Made by a program: the position numbers and the translations under genes. A DNA stretch of 64,000 nucleotides from Planktomarina sp. (GTDB taxonomy: Bacteria; Pseudomonadota; Alphaproteobacteria; Rhodobacterales; Rhodobacteraceae), in NCBI GenBank assembly GCA_020629775.1, contig JAHDCP010000001.1, positions 1 to 64,000 of the forward strand, given 5' to 3'. Positions 21,090-31,638 of this stretch are shown here, in pieces; position 1 is the first letter of the stretch; the number at the start of each line of letters is the position of its first letter. The notes below the pieces were generated by a model. The model had not been told where the DNA came from, did no database searches, and saw only the letters and a list, made by a program, of their open reading frames with translations.

Positions 21090-23334
21090 AATCCACCTGT
21101 TTTTCTTGCTGTAAGGCACCCACCATTGGCAGCACAACGCGTGCCACAGCGCCTTGAGTTTTTTGGTTATCCAAAGTCCAGCGATCCTCCAGCGTCAGAG
21201 AACCTCCGTGTTCTTCGATGATCTTGACCACAATTGGCAGCCCCAAACCGGTCCCTTCATCGCGGTGCGTCACATAAGGTTCAAAAAGCTTTGCACGGTC
21301 TTCCGGAAGCCCAACCCCATTGTCGGAAATTGTAAGAACGGCATCTGCGTTCTCGACTTTCAAAACCACGTCCACAGCTCCTTTGGGCAACGGCTGCGTT
21401 TGCATGCGCATTTCAATGGCTTCACCGGCGTTTTTCACAAGATTTGTAAGCGCCTGTCGCATCATGGTTTGGTCAAACAAAAACTCGGTGCTTTCATCTG
21501 GCAAATGCGAAGTCACATCAATTTTGGCCAGCGCTGTGTTTTGCAAAGATACGACGTCTTGGATCAGATCAGTTAAAGAACCAGGCCGCTTTTCCGCCTG
21601 CGGCATTCGCGCAAACTTGGAGAATTCATCGACGATCCGGCGTAAATCATCTGTTTGGCGCACAATCACGCCAGTCATGGCTTCCAGTTTTTCGGAATCA
21701 TCGCCCAAAGCGGGGCCAAATTTTCTGTAAATTCGGTCAGCTGAAAGCTTGATCGGCGTAAGCGGGTTTTTGATTTCATGGGCAATGCGTCTTGCCACGT
21801 CCCCCCAAGCCGCCATTCGCTGCGCGCTGACCAAGTCGGTGACGTCTTCTAAAGCAATCACCATGCCTTCAATCTGACCGTTTTCATTTTCACGGGCTGC
21901 AACTTGGGTCAAAAGACTTTCTTGTTTGCCATTTCGCACAAGCTTCAATTCTTGTCGGACAGTTCTGTTTCGACTGGTGGGGAGCTCCGACAGCAACGGC
22001 GCAATTTCTGGAACCAGGTCACGAAAGCTGCCGCCCAATGCCGTTGCATCCAAATCAAGGACACGTTCTGCGGCGCGATTTAGAAAGGTAATGTTGCCTT
22101 CAGTATCCAGCCCCACAACACCAGAAGTCACCGACGACAGCACGGAATCGAACAACCTGCGTCTTCGGTCAGCTTGTTCCGCGTTTTGAACCAGATTGTC
22201 GCGCTGCCCTTTCAGTTGTTTGGTCATCTGATTGAAATACCGGCCAAGCATCGAAATCTCGTCATCGCCACGCAAGTTGTCCACTTGTGCATCCAAATCC
22301 CCAGCGCCAACCCGCCGGGCTGCGGCGGCCAAATCACCGATTGGGCGTGCCAGTCGCTCAGCAAACCAAAGTCCAACCCACGTGGCTGCCAAAACCAAAA
22401 TCAAAGCAAAAACCAAATACAACACGCCGAAGTCGAACAGCAGTTTGCCCCTGTCCCGTTCAAGCTGTTGATACAAACTTGCCGTGGCGGTGGTTTCGTC
22501 CAAAAGCCCCGCCAGACGTCCGTCGATTTCACGCGCGATGTAAATGTATCTGTTGGTGAAAGCTTCCAATCGAAACAGGGCGCGAATTTCGTTGCCTTGT
22601 TGATCCAAAATAATGGCTGGGTTTGCACCTTCGGCGCTTTGGATCTGGTCTGGAGTCGGTTGCTCAAAGTTGAACAAGTAACTATCGGGCCCCCGCACCA
22701 CCAAGGTTCCTAAGTTGTCGACAACAAAAATTTCTTTCACGCCGCGTTGGATTTGGGGCGTCAGGTCCTGCAGAACTTGCCGCAGTTGCCCATCTTCGAG
22801 CGAAAAACGTTCTTCTGCTTGGTTAAGGGCCATCGCCATGGCCACAACATCTTCGCGAATGGCGGCGCGTTGATCTTCTTGATAGGCTTGGGCCGCGTCC
22901 CTTGAAACACCCACCGCGTTGCGGACCCGATCAGAAAACCAACCTTCAAAGGATTGGTTCACAGTTAACATCGCAAAAAGCGCCACCAACACAGCGGGTA
23001 CCAGTGCCAAAGCTGCAAAAACGGAAGAAAGCCGAACATGAAGCCGTGATCCTGACGATCTCGCACGGCGTGCAGATACCACTTGCGAAATCCGCCAGAC
23101 CACCAATGCAGCGGCCACAAGAACATAGACCAAATCAAACGTAAGGATGATCCGAAGAAACTGTGAAGTTCCTTCATTCAAAGGTTGCAATGCAAGGTAA
23201 GTGGCCACCACCAAAACAGGGCCAGTCACAACAAGCAAAACTGCAAATGCAAAGCGAACATTGCGCCGGTGGCTGAAATCAGCCCCGATCGACACCCAAT
23301 CGCTGACCATGCCTTGCCGCACGGCGTCCCCCAC
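21082..23334 (-). CDS. ntrY: Nitrogen regulation sensor histidine kinase NtrY
   Basis: TM N-terminus, HAMP, PAS, RRIAHEIKNPLTPIKLSADRI H-box. Confidence 0.95.
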   Translation of the reverse strand: MGDAVRQGMVSDWVSIGADFSHRRNVRFAFAVLLVVTGPVLVVATYLALQPLNEGTSQFLRIILTFDLVYVLVAAALVVWRISQVVSARRARSSGSRLHVRLSSVFAALALVPAVLVALFAMLTVNQSFEGWFSDRVRNAVGVSRDAAQAYQEDQRAAIREDVVAMAMALNQAEERFSLEDGQLRQVLQDLTPQIQRGVKEIFVVDNLGTLVVRGPDSYLFNFEQPTPDQIQSAEGANPAIILDQQGNEIRALFRLEAFTNRYIYIAREIDGRLAGLLDETTATASLYQQLERDRGKLLFDFGVLYLVFALILVLAATWVGLWFAERLARPIGDLAAAARRVGAGDLDAQVDNLRGDDEISMLGRYFNQMTKQLKGQRDNLVQNAEQADRRRRLFDSVLSSVTSGVVGLDTEGNITFLNRAAERVLDLDATALGGSFRDLVPEIAPLLSELPTSRNRTVRQELKLVRNGKQESLLTQVAARENENGQIEGMVIALEDVTDLVSAQRMAAWGDVARRIAHEIKNPLTPIKLSADRIYRKFGPALGDDSEKLEAMTGVIVRQTDDLRRIVDEFSKFARMPQAEKRPGSLTDLIQDVVSLQNTALAKIDVTSHLPDESTEFLFDQTMMRQALTNLVKNAGEAIEMRMQTQPLPKGAVDVVLKVENADAVLTISDNGVGLPEDRAKLFEPYVTHRDEGTGLGLPIVVKIIEEHGGSLTLEDRWTLDNQKTQGAVARVVLPMVGALQQEKQVDYG

Positions 23335-23394
23335 GTAATTCGATTTCCCCGAACAGAATGACGCTATGGTATATCGGTCACTCCTGTTGCGGTT

Positions 23395-24759
23395 TTACAT
23401 CAACTTACGACGCCGTGTCACGAGAATATCGAGCTCAGTTATCTTTTTTCTGAGGGTATTTCGGTTTATCCCAAGCAATTCCGCACATTTGGCTTGATTA
23501 CCGGCTGTAGCATCCAAAGCAATTTCAATCAGAGGTTTTTCGACTTCGCGCAAAATGCGTTGATAAACACCGACAGGCGGCAAATCACCGTCGTGAAGAT
23601 GGAAATAACGCGTCAGATGCCGGTTAACTGATTCTGATAGTTTTTCTTCAGAACCGCCGCCCCCAACGCTGCGCCTGCGTCCATTGGACAACAACACTTC
23701 TTCCACATGTTCCAAGCCGATTTGTGAGTCTGACGCTGTGAGTGTCAGACGCCGCACTGTAAATGCCAATTGCCGGACGTTTCCTGGCCAATCAAATGCA
23801 CGCAACGCTTGCATGGCCTCTGGACTGATGGATTTGACAGCCCCGTTTTCACGTTCCACTTCGCCCAGAAAATAATCCACAAGCAACGGCACGTCTTCCA
23901 CCCGCTCGCGCAAGGGTGGGACGTTCAGAACGATCCCAGTCAACCGAAAGTAAAGATCTTGCCGAAAATCGCCTTCATCGACGTATCGACCCAAACTGTC
24001 CTGGCTGGTGACCAACAGCGCCGTGGGTTCATCTTGATCACTTTCTAAAATTCGAACCAATCTGCCTTGGGCCGCCAGGTCAAATTCAGTGACATCTTCA
24101 ATAACGACAGTGCCTTTTTGAGCCTGATCAAAAATGGCCTTTGCCCGTTCGGAGGTGGCAAAATCTTCAACAGTTGCCACGATAAGCGGCTGGTCCCTTC
24201 GATCAGACAAAGCGTGCACAGTTCGGGCAATCAGGGATTTCCCAGTTCCGCTTTCCCCTTCGATCACGGCGGGCAAATCAGAATTCATAACACGCGCAAT
24301 AAGGCGATACAGGTCTTGCATGTTTTCAGCCCGACCCACCAAAGGAAGGCTGTCGGTCTGGCTGTGTTGAAACGCTGCTTTTTTCGGCAATCGGCGTTTG
24401 GTTTCCAAAGCTTGCGACGCGCGGGTCATCAAATCTGGCAAATCGAATGGCTTTGGAAGATAGTCAAAGGCCCGCGCCTCGGTGGCTTTCACTGCGGTCA
24501 AAATTGTATTTTGAGCAGAGATAACAATCACCGGCATACCGGGGCGTTCGTTGTGAATTTCTGGCAGCATTTCGATGCCGTTTCCATCCGGCATCATAAC
24601 GTCAGAAATCACCAGATCGCCTTTGCCTTCTTCCACCCACCGCTTCAGCGTTATCAAAGAAGACGTGGCATGCACCCGGCATCCCGCGCGCGTAAACGCT
24701 TGCGTCAAAACAGTGCGAATTGTGCGATCATCATCAGCAATAAGAACCGTGCCGTCCAT
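23395..24759 (-). CDS. ntrC: Nitrogen regulation response regulator NtrC
   Basis: Receiver ([18 protein letters not shown]), degenerate AAA+ domain, FIS HTH; downstream of ntrB. Confidence 0.94.
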   Translation of the reverse strand: MDGTVLIADDDRTIRTVLTQAFTRAGCRVHATSSLITLKRWVEEGKGDLVISDVMMPDGNGIEMLPEIHNERPGMPVIVISAQNTILTAVKATEARAFDYLPKPFDLPDLMTRASQALETKRRLPKKAAFQHSQTDSLPLVGRAENMQDLYRLIARVMNSDLPAVIEGESGTGKSLIARTVHALSDRRDQPLIVATVEDFATSERAKAIFDQAQKGTVVIEDVTEFDLAAQGRLVRILESDQDEPTALLVTSQDSLGRYVDEGDFRQDLYFRLTGIVLNVPPLRERVEDVPLLVDYFLGEVERENGAVKSISPEAMQALRAFDWPGNVRQLAFTVRRLTLTASDSQIGLEHVEEVLLSNGRRRSVGGGGSEEKLSESVNRHLTRYFHLHDGDLPPVGVYQRILREVEKPLIEIALDATAGNQAKCAELLGINRNTLRKKITELDILVTRRRKLM

Positions 24760-25839
24760 TTATGATGCCTCCTTTTCTAAAAAATCATCTGCAACTGGAA
24801 GCGAGATCCGAAAAACTGTTTTCCCAGGGTTGGAAGTGACAGAAATCCATCCATCATGGTCTGCCACGATTTTTGAAACCAACGCCAAGCCAAGCCCGGT
24901 GCCGTTTTCACGGCCAGACACGAAAGGATCAAAAATTTGGTCTTCAATGGCGGCGGGCAATCCTGGCCCGTCATCTATGATTTCCACCTGCAAGGGCAGT
25001 GAATGTTGTTGCCCATCTTTATCCTGTCTGCGCCGCAAAGCGTGATCGTAAAATGTGCGCAACCATATGGTGCCTGAAACCTTCTGCGCCTCTGCGGCGT
25101 TTTTCAACAAGTTCAGGATCACTTGAACCAGTTGATCCAAATCGGCGTATGTCAGTGGCAAGGACGGATCGTAATTTTCCACGAACACCATGTGCCGCCC
25201 AAACCCCACAGACGCGCTTTGGCGGGCGCGATCCAAAACATCGTGGATGTTCACCGGCTTTCGATTTGGCGGCAACAGATTGCCGAATTGTTCCACCTGC
25301 CCCAGTAATCCCAAAATGCGTTTGGTCTCCGAGACAATGAGATTGGTGAGTTCAACGCCATCTGGCTCCAGATTCATGGACAAAAGCTGTGCTGCCCCTT
25401 TGATGCCTGCCAAAGGGTTTTTGATTTCATGAGCCAGCATTTCGGCCATGCCGATGGCTGATAAAGCTGCCGCTTCTGGTGAAGATCGTTTACCAAATCG
25501 CATCGCCGTGTCTTGCGGGCGTAACAGCGCTAAAATGTGCCCGGTCTCTTGTTCCAAAACGTTGATATCGACATCGCAAACCACGGGTGTCATGCCGCGC
25601 ACTTCGATTAATACGCCAGCGGCCGTGAACGGAACAGCTTCTGTCCGCGCGCGTGCGATCACCGGAACCAAATCTACATCACAATGGGTTTCCGACAGCA
25701 CCTTCGCGCCAATCAATGCATTGCGCGACGCGTTGAAAAATTCCTCTGCTACAGAATTAACATCTGTGACTTGGTCGTGCGCATCCAAAATCAGCGCTGG
25801 AAATGGCAATGCAGACCATACAGTTTGTGTCCCGGTCAC
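24760..25839 (-). CDS. ntrB: Nitrogen regulation histidine kinase NtrB
   Basis: MLAHEIKNPLAGIKGAAQLLS H-box; GTG start at 25839 gives 4-bp overlap with dusB stop. Confidence 0.93.
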   Translation of the reverse strand: MTGTQTVWSALPFPALILDAHDQVTDVNSVAEEFFNASRNALIGAKVLSETHCDVDLVPVIARARTEAVPFTAAGVLIEVRGMTPVVCDVDINVLEQETGHILALLRPQDTAMRFGKRSSPEAAALSAIGMAEMLAHEIKNPLAGIKGAAQLLSMNLEPDGVELTNLIVSETKRILGLLGQVEQFGNLLPPNRKPVNIHDVLDRARQSASVGFGRHMVFVENYDPSLPLTYADLDQLVQVILNLLKNAAEAQKVSGTIWLRTFYDHALRRRQDKDGQQHSLPLQVEIIDDGPGLPAAIEDQIFDPFVSGRENGTGLGLALVSKIVADHDGWISVTSNPGKTVFRISLPVADDFLEKEAS

Positions 25840-26861
25840 GCAGCGGCCCTCACCCTCGGGCGGTTCAACGCGTCTGGCAAAAGCTGCAAAACAGTGTTTA
25901 CGCAGGTGGCGGTCAAAATCGCTTTGCGCATGGCCTTTGGGGTTTGTGCCCAATCCATGTACCAGCCCAAGTGTTTTCTTGCGACACGCCCCCCTAAAAC
26001 GGTTCCGTAAAACGCCAGCATGGCTTCGTAATGCGTGCTGACCAATTCCACCAATTCTGTCCTTTCTGGTGGTGCGGATATCGGATGTCTTAACAAACCC
26101 GCTGCGATTTCAGCCAAGACCCAAGGCTTGCCTTGCGCGCCCCGCCCGATCATCACACCTGCGGCGCCTGATTGGTTCAACGCACGTTGGGCCGAAGGAA
26201 GATCCACAATATCGCCATTCGCAACCACTGGAATTGTAACCGCATCCACCACAGGTGCAATGGCACACCAATCGGCGGTGCCCTTATAAAATTGACACCG
26301 CGTACGGCCGTGAACGGTAATCATCTGAACGCCGGCATTTTCCGCCAATCGGGCAATGTCTGCGGCATTCATGGTGTCATGATCCCAGCCAAGCCGCATT
26401 TTCAGGCTAACAGGCAACGAAGTTGCGTTCACCACGGCCTCTACAAGAGACAAAGCCAAATCTGGGGTGCGCATCAAAGCACTGCCCGACAACCCACTGG
26501 TCACCTGCTTTGCCGGGCACCCCATGTTTATATCGATAAAACGCGCCCCTTGGTCTTCCACCAGTTTTGCTGCTTCGGCCATCCAATACGGCTCGCGCCC
26601 AGCCAACTGCACAGACGTGTTGGCCACCTGAAACCCCAGTTCAGCCTTTTCGCGTGTACCTGTTTTGGAATTTACCATGTCTTGGCTGGCAATCATTTCT
26701 GATACCACCAAGCCTGCGCCAAACTGCGCAACCACGTCCCGATAGGGTCTGTCAGTTATGCCTGCCATCGGCGCCAACAAAACGGGCGGATCGATGGTGT
26801 GTGATCCGAAGCGCAATTCTTGGGTCACTACAAAATCCCTTTGCGGTTTCACATTTTGCAC
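25836..26861 (-). CDS. dusB: tRNA-dihydrouridine synthase DusB
   Basis: LAPMAGITDRPYRDV, FIDINMGCPAKQVT, GRTRCQFYKGTADW motifs; upstream of ntrB. Confidence 0.95.
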   Translation of the reverse strand: MQNVKPQRDFVVTQELRFGSHTIDPPVLLAPMAGITDRPYRDVVAQFGAGLVVSEMIASQDMVNSKTGTREKAELGFQVANTSVQLAGREPYWMAEAAKLVEDQGARFIDINMGCPAKQVTSGLSGSALMRTPDLALSLVEAVVNATSLPVSLKMRLGWDHDTMNAADIARLAENAGVQMITVHGRTRCQFYKGTADWCAIAPVVDAVTIPVVANGDIVDLPSAQRALNQSGAAGVMIGRGAQGKPWVLAEIAAGLLRHPISAPPERTELVELVSTHYEAMLAFYGTVLGGRVARKHLGWYMDWAQTPKAMRKAILTATCVNTVLQLLPDALNRPRVRAAA

Positions 26862-26935
26862 AAATATTGTGCAAAGCTTGTTATTTGTGCATTATCGACA
26901 AAATCCAATGATTTGCAAGGAAGAATTCCCTGTCT

Positions 26936-27628
26936 ATGAACATGGGAATGGGACGCAATTCGAAGAATGTTGCCGCTTTGATCGTGGCTGCCGGAAAAGG
27001 CACAAGGGCTGGCGGGACAATTGCAAAGCAATGGCAACCGCTTCTTGGCCGCCGCGTGATTGATTGGACCCTTGAGGCTTTCTTGACGCACCCCAGCATT
27101 CATCAGGTTGCCGTTGTTTTGCCCCCCCAGTCCGAGGATTTGGCCGCTTCCTTCAATTCGGAAGTGAAAACCACATTGGGGGGCAGCAGCCGGGCACAAT
27201 CGGTGAAAAACGGCTTGGACCTTTTGCAAAATTCAAAGACCGATATTGTTTTGATCCACGATGCGGCCCGCCCCTGTGTGACCACAGACCAAATTGATGC
27301 TTGTATTAAGGCCGCTGAAAACGCGGACGGCGCTGCATTGGGTCTGCCCATGACAGATTCCGTTTGGCAAACGTCAGAGGACAATATTTGCGGAACGTTG
27401 GACCGCAGCCGTCTTTGGCGCGCCCAAACCCCGCAGGCTTTCGACTATAACAAAATTTGTGCCGCCCACGCGCAAAGCGATGGGCTTGCCAACGACGACG
27501 TTGAAGTGGCTTTGGCCGCTGGACTTGCAATTCACCCGGTCGTGGGCTCTGAAGACAACTTGAAAATCACTCTGCAGCAGGACTTTGACCGGGCAGAAAC
27601 CATTTTGCGAGGGCGCCGTGGACATTAG
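26936..27628 (+). CDS. ispD: 2-C-methyl-D-erythritol 4-phosphate cytidylyltransferase
   Basis: [34 protein letters not shown]. Confidence 0.95.
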   Translation: MNMGMGRNSKNVAALIVAAGKGTRAGGTIAKQWQPLLGRRVIDWTLEAFLTHPSIHQVAVVLPPQSEDLAASFNSEVKTTLGGSSRAQSVKNGLDLLQNSKTDIVLIHDAARPCVTTDQIDACIKAAENADGAALGLPMTDSVWQTSEDNICGTLDRSRLWRAQTPQAFDYNKICAAHAQSDGLANDDVEVALAAGLAIHPVVGSEDNLKITLQQDFDRAETILRGRRGH

Positions 27629-28097
27629 ATTGGGAAATGGATTTGACGTGCACCGCTTTGAAGAAGGCGACCACGTGATTTTGTGCGGTATCCGCATCCC
27701 TTACTCCAAAAAGCTGAACGGTCATTCTGATGCTGATGTGGCGATGCATGCTGTGACCGACGCGATTTATGGCGCTTTGGCGGATGGGGATATTGGCCAG
27801 CATTTCCCACCCAGCGATCCCCAGTGGAAAGGTGCAGACAGCGCGGTTTTCTTGAAACACGCAGTCGGATTGGCGGCCGAACGTGGTTACCAGATCAGCA
27901 ACATTGATTGCACAATCATTTGCGAACTGCCCAAAATCGGCCCGCATGCTGCCCAGATGCGCGCGCAGATGGCTGACCTGATGGGATTGGACACAGATCA
28001 AGTCAGCGTGAAAGCCACCACATCAGAAACCCTTGGCTTTACTGGCCGTGGTGAAGGAATCGCTTCGCTGGCGACAGCAGCGTTGTGCAAGCCATGA
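27618..28097 (+). CDS. ispF: 2-C-methyl-D-erythritol 2,4-cyclodiphosphate synthase
   Basis: [60 protein letters not shown] start. Confidence 0.96.
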   Translation: MDIRLGNGFDVHRFEEGDHVILCGIRIPYSKKLNGHSDADVAMHAVTDAIYGALADGDIGQHFPPSDPQWKGADSAVFLKHAVGLAAERGYQISNIDCTIICELPKIGPHAAQMRAQMADLMGLDTDQVSVKATTSETLGFTGRGEGIASLATAALCKP

Positions 28098-28561
28098 GCC
28101 AACTGATCGCCACTTTCTTTTACGTGGGCCATTTGCGCCCGGCCCCGGGCACATGGGGCAGCTTTGCAGCACTGATTGTAGGATGGATCATCGTAAGTTT
28201 TTTCGGGGCCTGGGGGCTGGTTGTAGGCAGCTTTGCGGCTTTCGGCCTGGGGTATTGGGCAACCCAAAAATACACCGCAGGCAAAGTAGACCACGACCCA
28301 AGCGAAGTCGTCATTGATGAGGTCGTTGGCCAATGGCTGGCCTTGGTTCCGCTGGCCCTGGCCGCGCCCGCAATGTCCCCCATAACAATCGGGTTTTGCA
28401 TGATATCTTTTGCGCTGTTCCGGTTGTTCGACATTTGGAAACCAGGACTTGTTGGTTGGGCAGACCGGCAAGATGGGGCGTTGGGGGTTATGCTTGACGA
28501 CGTTATCGCTGGGATTATGGCGGCGCTAATAATGTCGGTCTTGGTATTTGGTGTCTTGTGA
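28094..28561 (+). CDS. pgpA: Phosphatidylglycerophosphatase A
   Basis: [28 protein letters not shown] overlap with ispF. Confidence 0.93.
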   Translation: MSQLIATFFYVGHLRPAPGTWGSFAALIVGWIIVSFFGAWGLVVGSFAAFGLGYWATQKYTAGKVDHDPSEVVIDEVVGQWLALVPLALAAPAMSPITIGFCMISFALFRLFDIWKPGLVGWADRQDGALGVMLDDVIAGIMAALIMSVLVFGVL

Positions 28562-29031
28562 CAGTTGCAAGTTCCATCGTCAGCCGTGCTGCATCTTTGG
28601 GCCTTAAAATCACCGCGGCTGAAAGCTGCACCGGCGGTATGATTTGTGCCGCGATCACCGACGTGCCAGGAAGTTCCGCCGTTTTCGAACGCGGTTTCAT
28701 CACATACTCTAACCGGGCAAAAACAGAAATGCTGGGGGTCACAACTGAAACCCTTGATGCCCACGGCGCCGTGTCTGAACCTGTTGCAACCCAGATGGCC
28801 GCTGGGGCTGCAAAAGCGGCTTCGGCCGATGTGGCCATATCAGTTTCCGGAATTGCGGGACCAGGCGGCAGCGACCACAAACCTGAAGGACGGGTCTGCT
28901 TCGGGCTGCACAAAAATGGGGCAACCCGTACTGAAACGATCGAATTTGGACCACTTGGGCGATCTGAGGTGCGAAAAGCAGCAACGGACCACGCCCTTGC
29001 CTTAATCTTGCGCGCTTTAGAAACTGCGTAA
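28558..29031 (+). CDS. CinA C-terminal domain protein (nicotinamide-nucleotide amidase-like)
   Basis: ITAAESCTGGMICAAITDVPGSSAVFERGFITYSN; GTGA overlap with pgpA. Confidence 0.93.
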   Translation: MTVASSIVSRAASLGLKITAAESCTGGMICAAITDVPGSSAVFERGFITYSNRAKTEMLGVTTETLDAHGAVSEPVATQMAAGAAKAASADVAISVSGIAGPGGSDHKPEGRVCFGLHKNGATRTETIEFGPLGRSEVRKAATDHALALILRALETA

Positions 29032-29174
29032 TTTCTGTCGCAGCATTGCACCGGCCGTCTAATTATTAGGCAGCGTGCAAACTTTCGCTTTTATCCCGCA
29101 AAGAATGCCCGCGCCGATTTGTGCCCCGCCAAAAATCTGCGACTCCGCCAATGGGACAAAAATTGGAGGGACCT

Positions 29175-30356
29175 ATGAACGGTGCAGATACCGCATGGAT
29201 CATTGTAGCCACAGCTTTGGTGCTGTTTATGACATTGCCTGGATTGGCATTATTTTACGGCGGGCTCGTACGTGCGCGCAACGTGCTGAGCGTGTTCATG
29301 CATTGCTTTGCCATTGCCTGCTTGATGAGTGTTCTTTGGTTGGCGGTGGGATATTCCATCGCATTTGGTGACGGGAACGCATATTGGGGTGGCCTGGGTA
29401 AGGCGTTTTTGAATGGCGTTGACGCTGACAGCCTTGCTGGCACGTTGCCAGAAGTCCTGTTCTTTGCCTTCCAAATGACATTTGCGATTATCACCCCGGC
29501 CTTGATCGTTGGGGCATATGTGGAACGGATCAGCTTTGCCTTTGTTTTGCTGTTCTCCAGCGCTTGGATGCTTCTGGTTTACGCCCCTGTGGTTCACTGG
29601 ATCTGGGGTGGTGGCTTGTTGGCGGGCGCTGAATGGTCCCTTTTCGAAAACGGCGTTAATGACTTTGCCGGAGGTATCGTGGTGCACCAGACTGCTGGCT
29701 TGGCCGCATTGATCTTGGCGGCTGTTTTGGGGCCACGGTCCAACAAATCAAAACCCCCACATAATCCAGGCATGGTTATGATCGGTGCCGCCATGTTGTG
29801 GGTCGGTTGGTTCGGCTTCAATGGCGGATCACAATTGGCCGCGGACGGTGGGGCCGCCATGGCTTTGACGGTAACCCATATTTCAGCCGCAACGGCATCC
29901 CTGACCTGGGCATTGTGGGAAAAAATCCGTCACGGCAAAGCATCTTTGGTGGGCATGGTTACCGGGACAATCGCTGGCTTGGCATCCATCACACCAGCAT
30001 CTGGATCTGTTGATCCTGTTCAAGCCATGATCATCGGCGGTGTCGCTGGGATCATGTGCCAAGAACTGTGTGGCATTGTGAAGAACGTGATTAAGATCGA
30101 CGATACGTTGGATGTCTTTGCTGTGCACGGCGTGGGCGGCATGTTCGGGATCGTTATGTTGGTGGTCTTCGGCCACGCAGGCGCGACAGAACAATTCGGC
30201 GGCTTGCTGGTGGTGGGTGTGTTCACCATCGTTGTAACGACAGTTCTGATCTACATCTGTAAGGCCATCGTGCCGCTTCGGGTATCGGAAGAAGATGAAC
30301 AGGTGGGCCTGGACCTGACATCCCATGGCGAACGCGCCTACGACATGACGTCTTAA
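29175..30356 (+). CDS. amtB: Ammonium transporter
   Basis: ADTAWIIVATALVLFMTLPGLALFYGGLVRARNVLS; DFAGGIVVHQTAG; AVHGVGG. Confidence 0.96.
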   Translation: MNGADTAWIIVATALVLFMTLPGLALFYGGLVRARNVLSVFMHCFAIACLMSVLWLAVGYSIAFGDGNAYWGGLGKAFLNGVDADSLAGTLPEVLFFAFQMTFAIITPALIVGAYVERISFAFVLLFSSAWMLLVYAPVVHWIWGGGLLAGAEWSLFENGVNDFAGGIVVHQTAGLAALILAAVLGPRSNKSKPPHNPGMVMIGAAMLWVGWFGFNGGSQLAADGGAAMALTVTHISAATASLTWALWEKIRHGKASLVGMVTGTIAGLASITPASGSVDPVQAMIIGGVAGIMCQELCGIVKNVIKIDDTLDVFAVHGVGGMFGIVMLVVFGHAGATEQFGGLLVVGVFTIVVTTVLIYICKAIVPLRVSEEDEQVGLDLTSHGERAYDMTS

Positions 30357-30377
30357 TAGAAGCCAAAACGAAGACTA

Positions 30378-30402
30378 GGGCCGCCATTGTGCGGCCCTTT
30401 TT
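30378..30402 (+). terminator. Intrinsic terminator after amtB
   Basis: GGGCCGC-cattgt-GCGGCCC followed by TTTTT. Confidence 0.9.
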
Positions 30403-30405
30403 CAT

Positions 30406-30849
30406 TCACCCGTATAAATCCCCTGCCCGGCGTTCAAACGCCCGAACAATCCGCTGCATCGCTTCATTGAACACAACTCCAATGACCCCTTGCAGAATTG
30501 CGTTTTTGAATTCGAAATCCACGAAAAACGAAACTTCGCAGCCACCACCCACATCTTTGAAGCCCCAAGTGGACTGCATATATTTGAACGGTCCGTCCAA
30601 ATATTCTGTGTCAATTTCCGTGTCGTCAGGTCGCAACGTGACGCGGCTGCCGAAGCGTTCGCGAAAGACTTTGAAGCTGATGACCAGATCTGCCTCCATC
30701 ACCTCGGCTGGGCCTTTGGGGGTACGGCTTCTGATCCGCGCCGCAGAACACCAAGGAATGAATTCGGGGTATTTGGCCACGTCCGCCACCAAATCATACA
30801 TCTGCGCCGCAGTGTAAGGCATAATTCGTGTTTCCGAATGACGGGGCAT
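30406..30849 (-). CDS. RatA/COQ10-like START-domain protein (type II TA RatA family / coenzyme Q-binding)
   Basis: YTAAQMYDLVADVAKYPEFIPWCSAARI. Confidence 0.88.
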   Translation of the reverse strand: MPRHSETRIMPYTAAQMYDLVADVAKYPEFIPWCSAARIRSRTPKGPAEVMEADLVISFKVFRERFGSRVTLRPDDTEIDTEYLDGPFKYMQSTWGFKDVGGGCEVSFFVDFEFKNAILQGVIGVVFNEAMQRIVRAFERRAGDLYG

Positions 30850-30913
30850 GGTCTTTCCTTCTGGCATTCCAGCACCATTTCGGTAAATTCGCAGATGATT
30901 ACAAGGGGACACA

Positions 30914-31450
30914 ATGTCTACGCCAGCTTACGAAATTGACCAGTTGATCTCTGCCAAATCCATTGCGGCCCGCATTGAAGAATTGGTGCAAGACATTGAA
31001 CGAGACTTTGCCGACACAGACAAATTAGTCGTGGTGGGCTTGTTGCGTGGGTCGTTCGTGTTCATCGCTGATTTGGTGCGTGAAATTTCACTGCCCATCG
31101 AAGTGGATTTTCTTGAAGTGTCATCTTACGGCGATGCCATGGAATCTTCGCGCGAAGTACGGATCTTGAAAGATTTACGCGGCAAAATTGAAGGCCGCGA
31201 TGTTTTGATCGTAGAAGACATTGTGGACACTGGTCACACCATGATGAATGTCACAAAACACCTGCTGCAAAGATCGCCTGCCAGGTTAAAATCGATCGCG
31301 CTGCTGGACAAACCTTCACGCCGCGAAATTGACTTTAAGTCTGATTACTTAGGCTTTGAAATTCCTGATGAATTTGTTGTCGGTTATGGAATTGACTACG
31401 CCCAACGCAATCGCAACTTGCCGTATATCGGCAAGGTCCGTTTTGTATGA
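30914..31450 (+). CDS. hpt: Hypoxanthine phosphoribosyltransferase
   Basis: [26 protein letters not shown]-binding motif; [18 protein letters not shown]. Confidence 0.95.
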   Translation: MSTPAYEIDQLISAKSIAARIEELVQDIERDFADTDKLVVVGLLRGSFVFIADLVREISLPIEVDFLEVSSYGDAMESSREVRILKDLRGKIEGRDVLIVEDIVDTGHTMMNVTKHLLQRSPARLKSIALLDKPSRREIDFKSDYLGFEIPDEFVVGYGIDYAQRNRNLPYIGKVRFV

Positions 31451-31638
31451 GCCCTTGGTTCTTTGTCAAAATGTCGCGCCTTGTGCGCAACCCACCATCC
31501 CGCAAAATGATCATTCTGTGGGCCGTGGTTATCGGCGCTGCTCTGACCCTTGCCGGGATTGAAAAATTCATCGGCTGGCCCGACTGGATGACTGTGAACC
31601 AATGGGGCGGACGGTTTGGCGGCGGCGGATTACGCTAG
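31447..31638 (+). CDS. Small hypothetical membrane protein
   Basis: 63 aa, one hydrophobic segment, ATGA overlap with hpt. Confidence 0.6.
   Translation: MSPWFFVKMSRLVRNPPSRKMIILWAVVIGAALTLAGIEKFIGWPDWMTVNQWGGRFGGGGLR

Noticed and set aside
30406-30849. RatA toxin of a toxin-antitoxin pair
   Set aside because: No antitoxin partner (RatB/YfjF) adjacent; the protein is better read as a COQ10/START-domain housekeeping protein
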